DNA from: Burkholderiales bacterium
GTDB lineage: Bacteria > Pseudomonadota > Gammaproteobacteria > Burkholderiales > Burkholderiaceae_C
DNA: 6,176 nucleotides
Direction of reading: 5' to 3'
Assembly: GCA_006227785.1 (NCBI GenBank)
Contig: SBFU01000043.1
Span: 1-6,176 of the forward strand
The position numbers and the translations under genes were made by a program. Every line of letters begins with the position of its first letter. Position 1 is the stretch's first letter. Under the pieces are notes generated by a model. The model saw nothing but the letters and a program-made list of their open reading frames with translations, did no database searches and had not been told where the DNA came from. Shown piece after piece: positions 1 to 6,176 of this stretch.

Positions 1-3000
1 TCATGGGCCGGTTGGGGCCGGGCGATGCTTGCACGCTCTCTCGACAGCAGGCTGTACATCGTGGGAACGACAAAGATGGTCAACAGCGAGCCAAGGCTCA
101 TGCCACCCACGATCACCCAGCCGATCTGCTGGCGACTCTCGGCACCGGCTCCCGTGGCCAAGGCCAGCGGGATGGCGCCCAGCACCATGGCACCCGTGGT
201 CATGAGGATGGGCCGCAGACGAAGCGCAGCGGCCCGGCGGACGGCCTCCAGTTTGGCCACACCCTGTTCGCGAAGCTGGTTGGCGAACTCGACGATCAGG
301 ATGCCGTGTTTGGTGATCAGCCCCACCAGTGTGATCAGGCCGATCTGGCTGAACACGTTCAGCGTTCCCCCGGTGAGTTTGAGGGCCAGCAACGCGCCCA
401 GTATCGACAGCGGCACACTGAGCATGATGATGAAGGGGTCGACAAAGCTCTCGAACTGCGCGGCCAGGACCAGGTAGATGAACAGCAGCGCCAGCACGAA
501 GACCAGCGCCAGCGAACCCGACGCATCGCGGAACTCACGGCTCTGCCCGTTGAGGTCGGTGGTGTAACCCGGGGGCAGGACATCACGCGCCGTGGCATCA
601 AGAAAGGCCAGAGCGTCTCCCAGCGCCAGTTCAGGGGCCAGATTGGCCGTGATGGATGCGCTGCGGCGTTGTCCAAAGTGATTGAGTTCGCGCGGCACCA
701 CCACCTCGCGCACCGTCACCAGGGAAGCCAGCGGAATCATCTGGTCTCCCCGACCCCGCACGAACAGCCGGTCTATGTCTTCGGGTGTGCTGCGTTGGCT
801 CGATTGGGTCTGGACCACCACGTCGTACTGCTCACCGCCCCGCTTGTAACGGGTCACGATGCGTCCACCCAGCAAGGTTTCCACGGAGCGCGCAATGGCA
901 TCCACGCTCACCCCCATGTCGGCCGCGCGTTCACGATCCACATCCATGCGGATCTCGGGCTTGTTCAGGCGCAAGTCGGTATCCACCTGCAGAAAACCTG
1001 GCTGGCGAGACATGGCTTCCTGGAACTGCCGTACCACGGCAGCCAGGTTCTCGTAACTGTCAGAGGTGGAGATCACATAGTTGACCGGACGCTCACGGAA
1101 GCCTTGCCCCAGTGAGGGCGGCGTGATCGGAAAGGCGCTGATGCCGGGCAATGCGGACATCCGGGGTGCAATCTCTCGCGCAAGCTCCTGTGTGGTGCGC
1201 GTGCGCTCCTCCCACGGCTTGGCGCGAAGAAACACCGACCCCTGGGCCACGCTCGGGTTGCCGATGTTGCTGAAGATCCGATCGAACTCGGGGTAGTCCT
1301 GCCCGATGCGTTCAATCGCCTGGGCGTAGCGCTGGGTGTAGGCCAGCGTGGCGCCATCCGGCCCGTTGATGGTGGCCAGGATGACCCCCCGATCCTCCAG
1401 AGGAGCCAGCTCCTGGCGCGTGTTCTGCAGCAACCACCAGCTGCCGGCGGCGCTGGCCACCATGATGCCGACCATCAGCCAGCGTACGCCCAGCGTCCAA
1501 GACAGCGCCCGCTCGTAGCCTCGGGTCAGTCCATCCAGACCGCGCTCCATCGTCTGGTCAAACCGGCTGCGCCGGACCTGCTGGCGCAGCAGCTTGGAGC
1601 ACATCATGGGAGAGAGGGTGAGCGCCACAAACCCGGACACCAGCACGGCACCGGCCAGGGCCAGGGCAAATTCGGCGAACAGGCGCCCGGTCCGGCCAGG
1701 GGTGAAGGCCAGGGGCGCATAGACCGCAGCCAGCGTCAGCGTCATGGCCACGATGGCAAAACCGATCTCACGTGCACCCTTGATGGCGGCCTCGAAGGGT
1801 TTCATGCCTTTTTCGATGTGCCGGTAGATGTTCTCCAGCATGACGATCGCATCGTCCACCACCAATCCGATGGCCAGCACGAGAGCCAGCAGCGTCAGCG
1901 TGTTGATGGAGAAGCCAAACAAGGCCATCAGCGCGAAGGCACCGATGAGGCTGACCGGGATGGTGACCAGAGGAATGACGGAGGCGCGCAGGGTGCGCAG
2001 GAAAACGAAGATCACCAAGGCCACCAGCACCACCGCTTCGGCAATGGTGGTGTAGACAGCCTTGATCGACCGGTCGATGAACACCGAGTTGTCATTGGCG
2101 ATGTCCACGTTGACACCCGCCGGCAGGTCCTGGCGCACGCGGTCGAGCAATTGGCGCACGCCAGCCGACAGCTCCAGAGGATTGGCCGTGGCCTGCCGGA
2201 TCACCCCAAGCGAGATCGAGTCGATGCCATTGAAGCGCACCGAAGAACGCTCATCCTGCGGTCCTTCGATCACGTCGGCCACGTCCCCCAGACGAACCAC
2301 CTGTCCCCCCACCCTGCGCAGCGCCACATCACGGAACTGCTGCGCCGTCTGCAGGTCGGTGGCCGCGGTCACATTGAACTCGCGCTGCAGGCTCTCGATG
2401 CGTCCCGCAGGAACCTCCAGGTTGGAACGCCTGAGCGCATCTTCCACATCCTGGACCGTGAGGCGGTAGGCTGCCAGCCGGTCCGGATCGATCCACACCC
2501 GCATGGCGTACTTGCGTTCACCGTAAACCCTGACTTCGGCCGCGCCGGGCGCGGTCTGCAGCACAGGCTTGGCCAGGCGGTTGGCGAAATCACTCAATTG
2601 CAGCCGGTTGTGGATTTCCGAGTGCAACACGATCCAGACCACGGGGAAGGCATCTGCCTCCACCTTGGCAATCACCGGTTCGTCGATCCCCTGTGGCAGG
2701 CGCTGACGAACCCGGCTGACCTTGTCCCGCACATCGGCTGCGGCCGAGTCAGGGTCCCGTTCCAGCCGAAACCGGATCGAAATCTGGCTCTGCTCCTGAC
2801 GGCTGATGGAGGTGATGATGTCCACGCCTTCAATACCCGCCAGCGACTCCTCCAGCGGCTTGGTGACCTGAGACTCGACCACCTCGCTGGAGGCGCCCGC
2901 AAAGCGGGTGGTCACCGTGACCCGGGGTTCATCGATCTTGGGGTATTCACGCACCGTCAGACCGTTGAACGCGACCATGCCCACCAGCAAGATGAGCACC

Positions 3001-3053
3001 GACAGCACCGTGGCAAAGACCGGCCTGCGGATCGAGATTTCAGGCAGTTGCAT
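1..3053 (-). CDS. RND (AcrB/HAE-1-like) multidrug efflux pump, inner-membrane subunit; 3' end cut by the window edge
   Basis: Inner-membrane proton/drug antiporter of a tripartite efflux complex; exports hydrophobic or amphiphilic compounds through the periplasmic adaptor to an outer-membrane channel. The frame reads through 1017 codons without a stop; family members are usually about 1030-1050 residues, so only a short C-terminal tail is missing. The N-terminus MQLPEISIRRPVFA and a first hydrophobic segment (about 11-30) are typical. Proton-relay residues are all present: D400-D401 in GLVVDDAIVMLENIY (AcrB D407/D408), K915 in GLITKHGILIVEF (AcrB K940), and R945 and T952 in RLRPILMTT (AcrB R971/T978). 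The start is the ATG at 3053, with GGGAAAGG 5 bases upstream. It lies 27 bp after the adaptor stop, so the two are probably co-transcribed. The TGA visible at 3-1 is out of frame. The family call is firm; substrate and subfamily cannot be read from sequence alone. Confidence 0.96.
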   Translation of the reverse strand, partial: MQLPEISIRRPVFATVLSVLILLVGMVAFNGLTVREYPKIDEPRVTVTTRFAGASSEVVESQVTKPLEESLAGIEGVDIITSISRQEQSQISIRFRLERDPDSAAADVRDKVSRVRQRLPQGIDEPVIAKVEADAFPVVWIVLHSEIHNRLQLSDFANRLAKPVLQTAPGAAEVRVYGERKYAMRVWIDPDRLAAYRLTVQDVEDALRRSNLEVPAGRIESLQREFNVTAATDLQTAQQFRDVALRRVGGQVVRLGDVADVIEGPQDERSSVRFNGIDSISLGVIRQATANPLELSAGVRQLLDRVRQDLPAGVNVDIANDNSVFIDRSIKAVYTTIAEAVVLVALVIFVFLRTLRASVIPLVTIPVSLIGAFALMALFGFSINTLTLLALVLAIGLVVDDAIVMLENIYRHIEKGMKPFEAAIKGAREIGFAIVAMTLTLAAVYAPLAFTPGRTGRLFAEFALALAGAVLVSGFVALTLSPMMCSKLLRQQVRRSRFDQTMERGLDGLTRGYERALSWTLGVRWLMVGIMVASAAGSWWLLQNTRQELAPLEDRGVILATINGPDGATLAYTQRYAQAIERIGQDYPEFDRIFSNIGNPSVAQGSVFLRAKPWEERTRTTQELAREIAPRMSALPGISAFPITPPSLGQGFRERPVNYVISTSDSYENLAAVVRQFQEAMSRQPGFLQVDTDLRLNKPEIRMDVDRERAADMGVSVDAIARSVETLLGGRIVTRYKRGGEQYDVVVQTQSSQRSTPEDIDRLFVRGRGDQMIPLASLVTVREVVVPRELNHFGQRRSASITANLAPELALGDALAFLDATARDVLPPGYTTDLNGQSREFRDASGSLALVFVLALLFIYLVLAAQFESFVDPFIIMLSVPLSILGALLALKLTGGTLNVFSQIGLITLVGLITKHGILIVEFANQLREQGVAKLEAVRRAAALRLRPILMTTGAMVLGAIPLALATGAGAESRQQIGWVIVGGMSLGSLLTIFVVPTMYSLLSRERASIARPQPAH

Positions 3054-3080
3054 GATGACCTTTCCCTGGCGCCAGCCCGT

Positions 3081-4274
3081 TCAGGGCTTGGACGGGCGAA
3101 CACCATCCGAGGAGACAGGGGACGTCACTGTGGCGGCGGAAAGATCCACCACCCGCACCGGCGTGCCATCACGCTGCAGGCGCTGCTGACCCGCCACGAC
3201 CACCTGGTCTCCCTCGGACAAGCCGGAGGTCACATGCACCAGTCCGTCCCGCCGCACCCCGAGCGTGACCGGCACCCGTTGCGAGACGGGTGGTGCTGCC
3301 TCACCGCCCTCCGAGGTGACCAGCCTGACCACAAACTGCCGGCCGCCTTGAGGGAGGATGGCCTCCTCCGGGATCATCAGGGCGTTGGCATCGGTTGAGA
3401 AAATCGCCAGAACCCGCGCAAACATGCCGGGGCGCAAGCCCTGCCCCGCACCACCGGGAAGCTCCGCCCGCACGGACAGCGAGCGCCCATCAGCGTCCAG
3501 CAAGGGGTCGACGGCCAATACCCGGGCTTCAAACTGCCGACCCGGCAGGGCGTCAAGCCGTACCTGCACCGGCTGCCCGGCAGCCACCCGGTCCTGGTAG
3601 CGTTCTGGCAAACGGAAATCGACCGTCAGTGAGGACATGTCTTCCAGATTCACCAAATCGGCACCGTCCTTCACGAATTCGCCCAGATTGACGTTGCTCA
3701 GACCCACGGTTCCGTCAAACGGTGCCTCGATGCGCATGCGCTGAAGGCGCGCCTGGGCCAAGGACACCTGGGCCTCGGCCACCTGGAGGCTGGCCCGGCT
3801 CTCGTCGAGCACGCGCTGGGCGACAAAGTTGGCAGCCACCAGTTCCTCGTTGCGCCTCAGATTGGCCCGTGCGATGGAGAGCTGGGCCTGGGCCTGACTC
3901 AGCTCGGCCCTCTGGAGCACGTCATCCAGTTGCACCAGCAACTGACCGCGACGCACGCGGGCACCGTCGGCGAAGGCGATTCTCGCCACGCGCCCGCTCA
4001 CTTCGGGACGCAGCGTGACACTCTGGCGTGACCTCAGGGTGCCTACCGCCTGGGCATCGTCTTGCAGCGAAACCCGTCGTACTGAAACGACCTCCACCGA
4101 AGGCATGCTGCCTGAAGCGCCGCCGGGACGCCCTGCGGGTGTCCCTCTGGCAGGCATGGCAGCCGATTCGTCCGACGAAACGGGCTTGCGGACTTGCTGC
4201 CACCACCAGGCCCCGCCCGATGCCATCGCAATGCCCAGCACGGCGACCATCGCGTATACCGAACGTCCTGCCAT
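3081..4274 (-). CDS. RND efflux periplasmic adaptor (membrane fusion protein, HlyD/AcrA family)
   Basis: Periplasmic adaptor of 397 residues that links the downstream RND pump to an outer-membrane channel. An N-terminal hydrophobic segment (about 7-25) anchors or exports it. A Gly/Pro/Ala-rich linker follows (about 38-58). The first lipoyl half-motif is at 88-118 (RPEVSGRVARIAF, then GARVRRGQLLVQLD). An alpha-helical hairpin rich in Ala, Gln and Arg spans about 119-180. The second lipoyl half is at 182-212 (IEAPFDGTVG, then NLGEFVKDGADLVNL). The beta-barrel is about 215-292 and the membrane-proximal domain about 296-378. No cysteine sits near the N-terminus, so unlike AcrA or MexA it is probably not a lipoprotein. 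The frame is open further upstream, to 4538, but that extension runs into rnhA and has no family resemblance. The ATG at 4274 has GAAAGAG 5 bases upstream and puts the hydrophobic segment at the N-terminus. Confidence 0.95.
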   Translation of the reverse strand: MAGRSVYAMVAVLGIAMASGGAWWWQQVRKPVSSDESAAMPARGTPAGRPGGASGSMPSVEVVSVRRVSLQDDAQAVGTLRSRQSVTLRPEVSGRVARIAFADGARVRRGQLLVQLDDVLQRAELSQAQAQLSIARANLRRNEELVAANFVAQRVLDESRASLQVAEAQVSLAQARLQRMRIEAPFDGTVGLSNVNLGEFVKDGADLVNLEDMSSLTVDFRLPERYQDRVAAGQPVQVRLDALPGRQFEARVLAVDPLLDADGRSLSVRAELPGGAGQGLRPGMFARVLAIFSTDANALMIPEEAILPQGGRQFVVRLVTSEGGEAAPPVSQRVPVTLGVRRDGLVHVTSGLSEGDQVVVAGQQRLQRDGTPVRVVDLSAATVTSPVSSDGVRPSKP

Positions 4275-4294
4275 TGGAGCTCTTTCGCAAAAAC

Positions 4295-4316
4295 GGCCGG
4301 AGACAGGGCCCCGGCC
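4295..4316. repeat. 6-bp inverted repeat just upstream of the adaptor ribosome binding site
   Basis: GGCCGG (4295-4300) and CCGGCC (4311-4316) are inverted repeats around a 10-base loop. Each arm is also self-complementary. On the minus-strand transcript this would form a GC-only stem whose near arm ends about 20 bases before the adaptor ATG. It could be a regulator-binding site or a leader hairpin, but in GC-rich DNA a 6-bp match of this kind can arise by chance. Confidence 0.3.
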
Positions 4317-4353
4317 ACAAACATGTTCCACCCGAGATCGCGGCTTTTCGGGA

Positions 4354-4388
4354 ACTGTACCAGCGGGTGTGCATTGGCGTTCTGTCAA
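4354..4388 (-). promoter_or_regulatory. Candidate promoter elements for the efflux operon
   Basis: On the minus strand a perfect -35 hexamer TTGACA lies at 4388-4383. An extended -10-like element, TG-G-TACAGT, lies at 4362-4354; its hexamer matches TATAAT at four of six positions. The gap between the two hexamers is 23 bases, too long for a normal sigma-70 spacer of 16-18, so they probably do not act together as one standard promoter. The extended -10 alone could work with a poor -35 and would give a leader of roughly 70 bases before the adaptor ATG. This is a sequence-pattern guess. Confidence 0.3.
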
Positions 4389-4413
4389 CGCCCCAAGTCC
4401 GATCAGCGCGACG

Positions 4414-4434
4414 GCGGTTTCCAGCTCCAACCGC
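4414..4434 (-). terminator. Weak stem-loop directly after the rnhA stop
   Basis: GCGGTT and AACCGC form a 6-bp stem around a 9-base loop, beginning at the base right after the rnhA stop codon. No T-tract follows on the minus strand, so it is not a standard intrinsic terminator. It might stabilise the 3' end of the transcript or attenuate read-through into the efflux genes. Confidence 0.2.
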
Positions 4435-4869
4435 TCAACCCGGCACCCCCCGGTTGGCCAGGGCGTCGGCCCTTTCGTTGCCTGGGTCACCCGCATGCCC
4501 CTTGACCCAGTGCCATTCGATGTGGTGCATCCCGCCATTCACCAGCGCGTCCAGGGCCTGCCAAAGATCCACATTCTTGACCGGTTGACGCGCCGCGGTC
4601 TTCCAGCCTTTGGCTTTCCAGCCGCGGATCCACTCGGTGATCCCCTTGCGAACATACTCACTGTCCAGGAAAAGGCTGACCCGGCAAGGCCGCTTGAGCG
4701 CCTTCAACGCCTCGATCACGGCCGTCAGTTCCATGCGGTTGTTGGTGGTTTCCCGTTCTCCACCCCACAACTCCTTCTCGTGCTCACCACTGCGCAGGTA
4801 AACCCCCCAACCGCCAGGGCCAGGGTTGCCTTTGCAGGCTCCATCGGTGTAGATCACCACATGATCCAA
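4435..4869 (-). CDS. rnhA: Ribonuclease HI
   Basis: Cytoplasmic endonuclease that cuts the RNA strand of RNA-DNA hybrids, removing R-loops and primer remnants. From the TTG start the protein has 144 residues. The full active site is present: D9 in [17 protein letters not shown]47 in [12 protein letters not shown]69 in LDSEYV, H125 in VKGHAG and D135 in NERADALA. These match E. coli D10, E48, D70, H124 and D134. The basic handle ([13 protein letters not shown], then PVKNVDLW) is also conserved. The protein ends soon after the last catalytic Asp, lacking most of the C-terminal tail of the 155-residue E. coli enzyme. An in-frame ATG at 4917 would add 16 residues, but it has no Shine-Dalgarno sequence and the extra residues resemble nothing in the family. 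The gene follows the methyltransferase-like gene on the same strand, so they are probably co-transcribed. Confidence 0.95.
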   Translation of the reverse strand: MDHVVIYTDGACKGNPGPGGWGVYLRSGEHEKELWGGERETTNNRMELTAVIEALKALKRPCRVSLFLDSEYVRKGITEWIRGWKAKGWKTAARQPVKNVDLWQALDALVNGGMHHIEWHWVKGHAGDPGNERADALANRGVPG

Positions 4870-4880
4870 GGTATTGCTCC
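4867..4880 (-). promoter_or_regulatory. Shine-Dalgarno GGAG and TTG start of rnhA
   Basis: On the minus strand GGAG (4880-4877) lies 7 bases before TTG (4869-4867), which is good spacing. The alternative ATG at 4917 is preceded by GCGCGATTTTCA, with no purine-rich site. The TTG start also brings catalytic residue numbers to within one of those in E. coli RNase HI. This decides the start call, though it is not proof. Confidence 0.6.
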
Positions 4881-4938
4881 ATTTGGCGGGCCTGCACAAG
4901 GCCCGGAACACGGTCATTGAAAATCGCGCGTGGCGGCT

Positions 4939-5745
4939 TCAGCGACGTTGCGCCACCGGGACCGAGGCTCCCCGGACTGCCTGGCGTGGACGCCATGCCG
5001 GACCCAGCAGTCGCATGCCCCTGACCCGCTTGACCGCGACCACAAAGTAGACGGCGCCCAGAACCGGCCACCACCTGGCACCAAACCGGTCCATCCAGGC
5101 CAGCCGTTGCAGCCACTGATCGGTTTTCACTGCCGGACAATAGACGCCATAGCGATCCGACTCTACTTCAAAACTCAGCAGGCGAAGCCAGTCACGCAAG
5201 CGCCATGGCCCGATGAACTGCCCCACCTCTGGCAGGAAAGGCTGCGAGGCACCGAAAGCATGCACGCCCAGCCGCTGGGCCAGACGCGACCGCCCCTGCC
5301 TCCACCCCCAAAGGCTGACTGGGTTGAGTGCGGCGATGACCACGCGGCCGTCGGGCACCAGCACCCGCTCCACTTCGCGCAGCACCTGATGGGGGTCGGC
5401 ACTGAGCTCCAGCGTGTGGGGAAGCACCACCAGATCAAGACTGGAAGCCGGAAAAGGCAGCGCCGCTGCATCGGTCACCAGATGCACCCGGTTCTGGTGA
5501 CCGGAGCCCGGCACAGACACACTGGCGGGAGGTGTTTCCGCGCCGAATTCTTCGGGGAGCGAAAGCCATCGATGCGGCATCCGGTTGGACTGCAGCGTCA
5601 CCAGCTCAGGCAAGCCCAGTTGCAGGGCATTGAAGCCGAAAAGGTCCACCACCGAAAGATCGAACTGCACCTGTTCCCAGGCGAGCAGGTACTGTCCGGG
5701 AGGTGTGGCAAACCATTCACCCAGACCTATAATTTCAGGCTGCAT
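4939..5745 (-). CDS. YafS-like class I SAM-dependent methyltransferase domain protein
   Basis: 268-residue protein resembling E. coli YafS in sequence and position (between gloB and rnhA). It has the second half of a class I methyltransferase fold: a segment ending DAAALPFPASSLDLVVLPHTLE (about 92-113), then DPHQVLREVERVLVPDGRVVIAALNP (117-142). This is the pattern of Methyltransf_11 proteins around motifs II-IV. The usual glycine-rich SAM loop (VLDLGCGTG) is replaced by LFGFNALQLGLPE (about 35-47). YafS, as I recall it, is similarly altered there, so this may be a family trait. A hydrophobic stretch lies near 226-238 (WPVLGAVYFVVAV), followed by a basic tail rich in Arg. The ATG at 5745 has AGGA 6 bases upstream. 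Cytoplasmic location is likely; the substrate is unknown and catalytic activity is uncertain. Confidence 0.88.
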   Translation of the reverse strand: MQPEIIGLGEWFATPPGQYLLAWEQVQFDLSVVDLFGFNALQLGLPELVTLQSNRMPHRWLSLPEEFGAETPPASVSVPGSGHQNRVHLVTDAAALPFPASSLDLVVLPHTLELSADPHQVLREVERVLVPDGRVVIAALNPVSLWGWRQGRSRLAQRLGVHAFGASQPFLPEVGQFIGPWRLRDWLRLLSFEVESDRYGVYCPAVKTDQWLQRLAWMDRFGARWWPVLGAVYFVVAVKRVRGMRLLGPAWRPRQAVRGASVPVAQRR

Positions 5746-5841
5746 GGCATGTCCTGCATGGGCGAGAAGAAGCGGTGTCTGCGCTCTATCGTGCGCGTCG
5801 TTCTCTGTCTCATGCGCTGAACTCTACACGCCCTTACCCGC

Positions 5842-5854
5842 TGTCCGCCGGACA
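5842..5854. repeat. Perfect dyad TGTCCG-C-CGGACA, candidate operator
   Basis: A 13-base perfect palindrome with 6-base arms and a single central base, in the divergent spacer. A related shorter dyad, GGAC-A-GTCC, lies at 5887-5895. The centres (5848 and 5891) are 43 bp apart, close to four helical turns. Both use GGACA/GTCC words. This could be a pair of sites for a dimeric regulator, but nothing in the window identifies the protein, and chance is possible in GC-rich DNA. Confidence 0.35.
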
Positions 5855-5886
5855 ACGGCCATAAGCTTCGCGCCGTCGCCGGGCCT

Positions 5887-5895
5887 GGACAGTCC
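5887..5895. repeat. Short dyad GGAC-A-GTCC, partner of the dyad at 5842-5854
   Basis: Nine-base palindrome with 4-base arms, about 20-25 bases before the gloB start. It shares the GGACA and GTCCG words of the longer dyad upstream. Alone it would be unremarkable; it is noted only because of the similar neighbour at roughly four helical turns. Confidence 0.25.
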
Positions 5896-5913
5896 GGCAC
5901 AGACGGCGTCCCA

Positions 5914-6176
5914 ATGCCGTTCACACCCATGGTGCTTCACCCCATCCCCGCCTTCGCCGACAACTACATCTGGTGCCTGCACAACGGCTCGGACGCTTTG
6001 GTCGTGGACCCGGGCGAGGCCGATGGCGTGCTGGCCTGGTTGAACGAACACCACCTGCGCCTGAGCACCATCCTGATCACCCACCACCATCCGGACCATA
6101 CCGGCGGCGTGGATGCCCTTCGTGCCCGCACAGGTGCAGAAGTCATTGGCCCGGCCCGGGAACGCCTGCCCGAACC
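5914..6176 (+). CDS. gloB: Hydroxyacylglutathione hydrolase (glyoxalase II), N-terminal part; cut by the right edge
   Basis: Metallo-beta-lactamase-fold thioesterase that hydrolyses S-lactoylglutathione to lactate and glutathione, the second step of methylglyoxal detoxification in the cytoplasm. The first 87 codons of a protein usually about 255 residues long are present. Seen here: [10 protein letters not shown] (11-20), [11 protein letters not shown] (30-40) and the metal-binding motif [10 protein letters not shown] (56-65), with ligands H57, H59, D61 and H62. The remaining ligands lie beyond the window. The start is unsettled. The first ATG of the frame is at 5914, and a second at 5929 would give MVLHPIPAF, which matches the length of the E. 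coli N-terminus exactly. Neither has a clear Shine-Dalgarno sequence. The gene diverges from the methyltransferase-like gene, as gloB and yafS do in E. coli. Confidence 0.94.
   Translation, partial: MPFTPMVLHPIPAFADNYIWCLHNGSDALVVDPGEADGVLAWLNEHHLRLSTILITHHHPDHTGGVDALRARTGAEVIGPARERLPE

Larger units (their letters stand above)
4275..4434. other. Spacer between rnhA and the efflux operon, likely holding the efflux promoter
   Basis: 160 non-coding bases lie between the end of rnhA and the adaptor start, against only 27 bp between adaptor and pump. This suggests that the efflux pair has its own promoter. Reading leftward the spacer holds a hairpin just after the rnhA stop, a perfect TTGACA, an extended -10-like element, an 8-base palindrome AACATGTT (4320-4327) and a 6-bp inverted repeat close to the ribosome binding site. 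No regulator gene (TetR, MarR, LysR or two-component) is visible in the window. Confidence 0.6.
5746..5913. other. Divergent spacer between the methyltransferase-like gene and gloB
   Basis: 168 bases between two genes read in opposite directions, so promoters for both sides should lie here. I see no convincing -35/-10 pair on either strand. The clear features are the AGGA ribosome binding site of the leftward gene (5755-5752) and two dyads built from GGACA and GTCC (5842-5854 and 5887-5895). No Shine-Dalgarno sequence is visible before gloB. Confidence 0.6.

Noticed and set aside
1..3. TGA on the minus strand at the left edge, as the stop of the pump gene
   Set aside because: The pump frame, fixed from the ATG at 3053 and checked at the DD, K and RLRP motifs, has codons at 5-3 and then 2-1. 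The TGA is therefore out of frame and the gene continues past the edge.
3..1115. 370-codon open frame on the + strand
   Set aside because: It lies exactly codon-for-codon opposite the RND pump gene. In that register an antisense stop appears only where the sense gene uses TTA, CTA or TCA, which are rare in this GC-rich genome. The translation is rich in His, Gln, Arg and Asp with no recognisable domain.
1818..3398. 526-codon open frame on the + strand
   Set aside because: It is in the same direct antisense register over both the pump and the adaptor gene. It crosses the gap between them without regard to it, and its product is low-complexity His/Gln/Arg/Asp-rich. The minus-strand genes are unmistakable.
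4275..4538. 88-residue N-terminal extension of the adaptor, up to an ATG at 4538
   Set aside because: It would overlap rnhA and push the signal/anchor segment to an internal position. The ATG at 4274 has a ribosome binding site and the normal adaptor N-terminus.
4015..4920. 301-codon open frame on the + strand across the adaptor start, the spacer and rnhA
   Set aside because: Over rnhA it is in the direct antisense register, so the same lack of TTA, CTA and TCA codons keeps it open. It has no family resemblance.
4784..5140. 118-codon minus-strand frame overlapping the end of the methyltransferase-like gene and the start of rnhA
   Set aside because: It is in a different frame from both genes, has no domain, and overlaps two well-supported coding sequences.
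4930..5820. 296-codon open frame on the + strand opposite the methyltransferase-like gene
   Set aside because: It is in the direct antisense register of a recognisable YafS-like gene; the product is His/Gln/Pro-rich and unlike any known domain.

Overview
The window looks like ordinary chromosomal DNA from a GC-rich betaproteobacterium, most likely Burkholderiales (a Comamonadaceae-like organism). I base this on the high GC content, the codon use and the gene order gloB / YafS-like methyltransferase / rnhA; no taxonomic marker is present, so the placement is an inference. There is no sign of an insertion sequence, prophage, CRISPR array, tRNA or rRNA.

Layout from right to left. At the right edge the first 87 codons of gloB (glyoxalase II) run rightward and out of the window. 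A 168-bp divergent spacer separates gloB from a leftward gene for a YafS-family SAM-methyltransferase-like protein, followed closely by leftward rnhA (ribonuclease HI). After a further 160-bp spacer, which holds candidate promoter and hairpin elements, comes a leftward pair: an RND efflux periplasmic adaptor (membrane fusion protein) and, 27 bp later, the inner-membrane RND pump itself. The pump fills the left half of the window and is cut by the left edge only a little short of its expected C-terminus.

How the genes relate. Adaptor and pump are two of the three parts of a proton-driven tripartite exporter. The outer-membrane channel gene is not in the window: it may lie just past the left edge, or the pump may use a channel encoded elsewhere. 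gloB, the methyltransferase-like gene and rnhA form a housekeeping neighbourhood known from Escherichia coli, where dnaQ comes next. Here the efflux operon occupies the place where dnaQ would be expected.

I did not find a convincing undescribed system. The points most worth a second look are the degenerate SAM-binding loop of the methyltransferase-like protein, the paired GGACA/GTCCG dyads in the divergent spacer, the probable TTG start of rnhA, and the efflux operon in the dnaQ position. Several long open frames on the strand opposite the real genes are explained by codon register and are not reported as genes.
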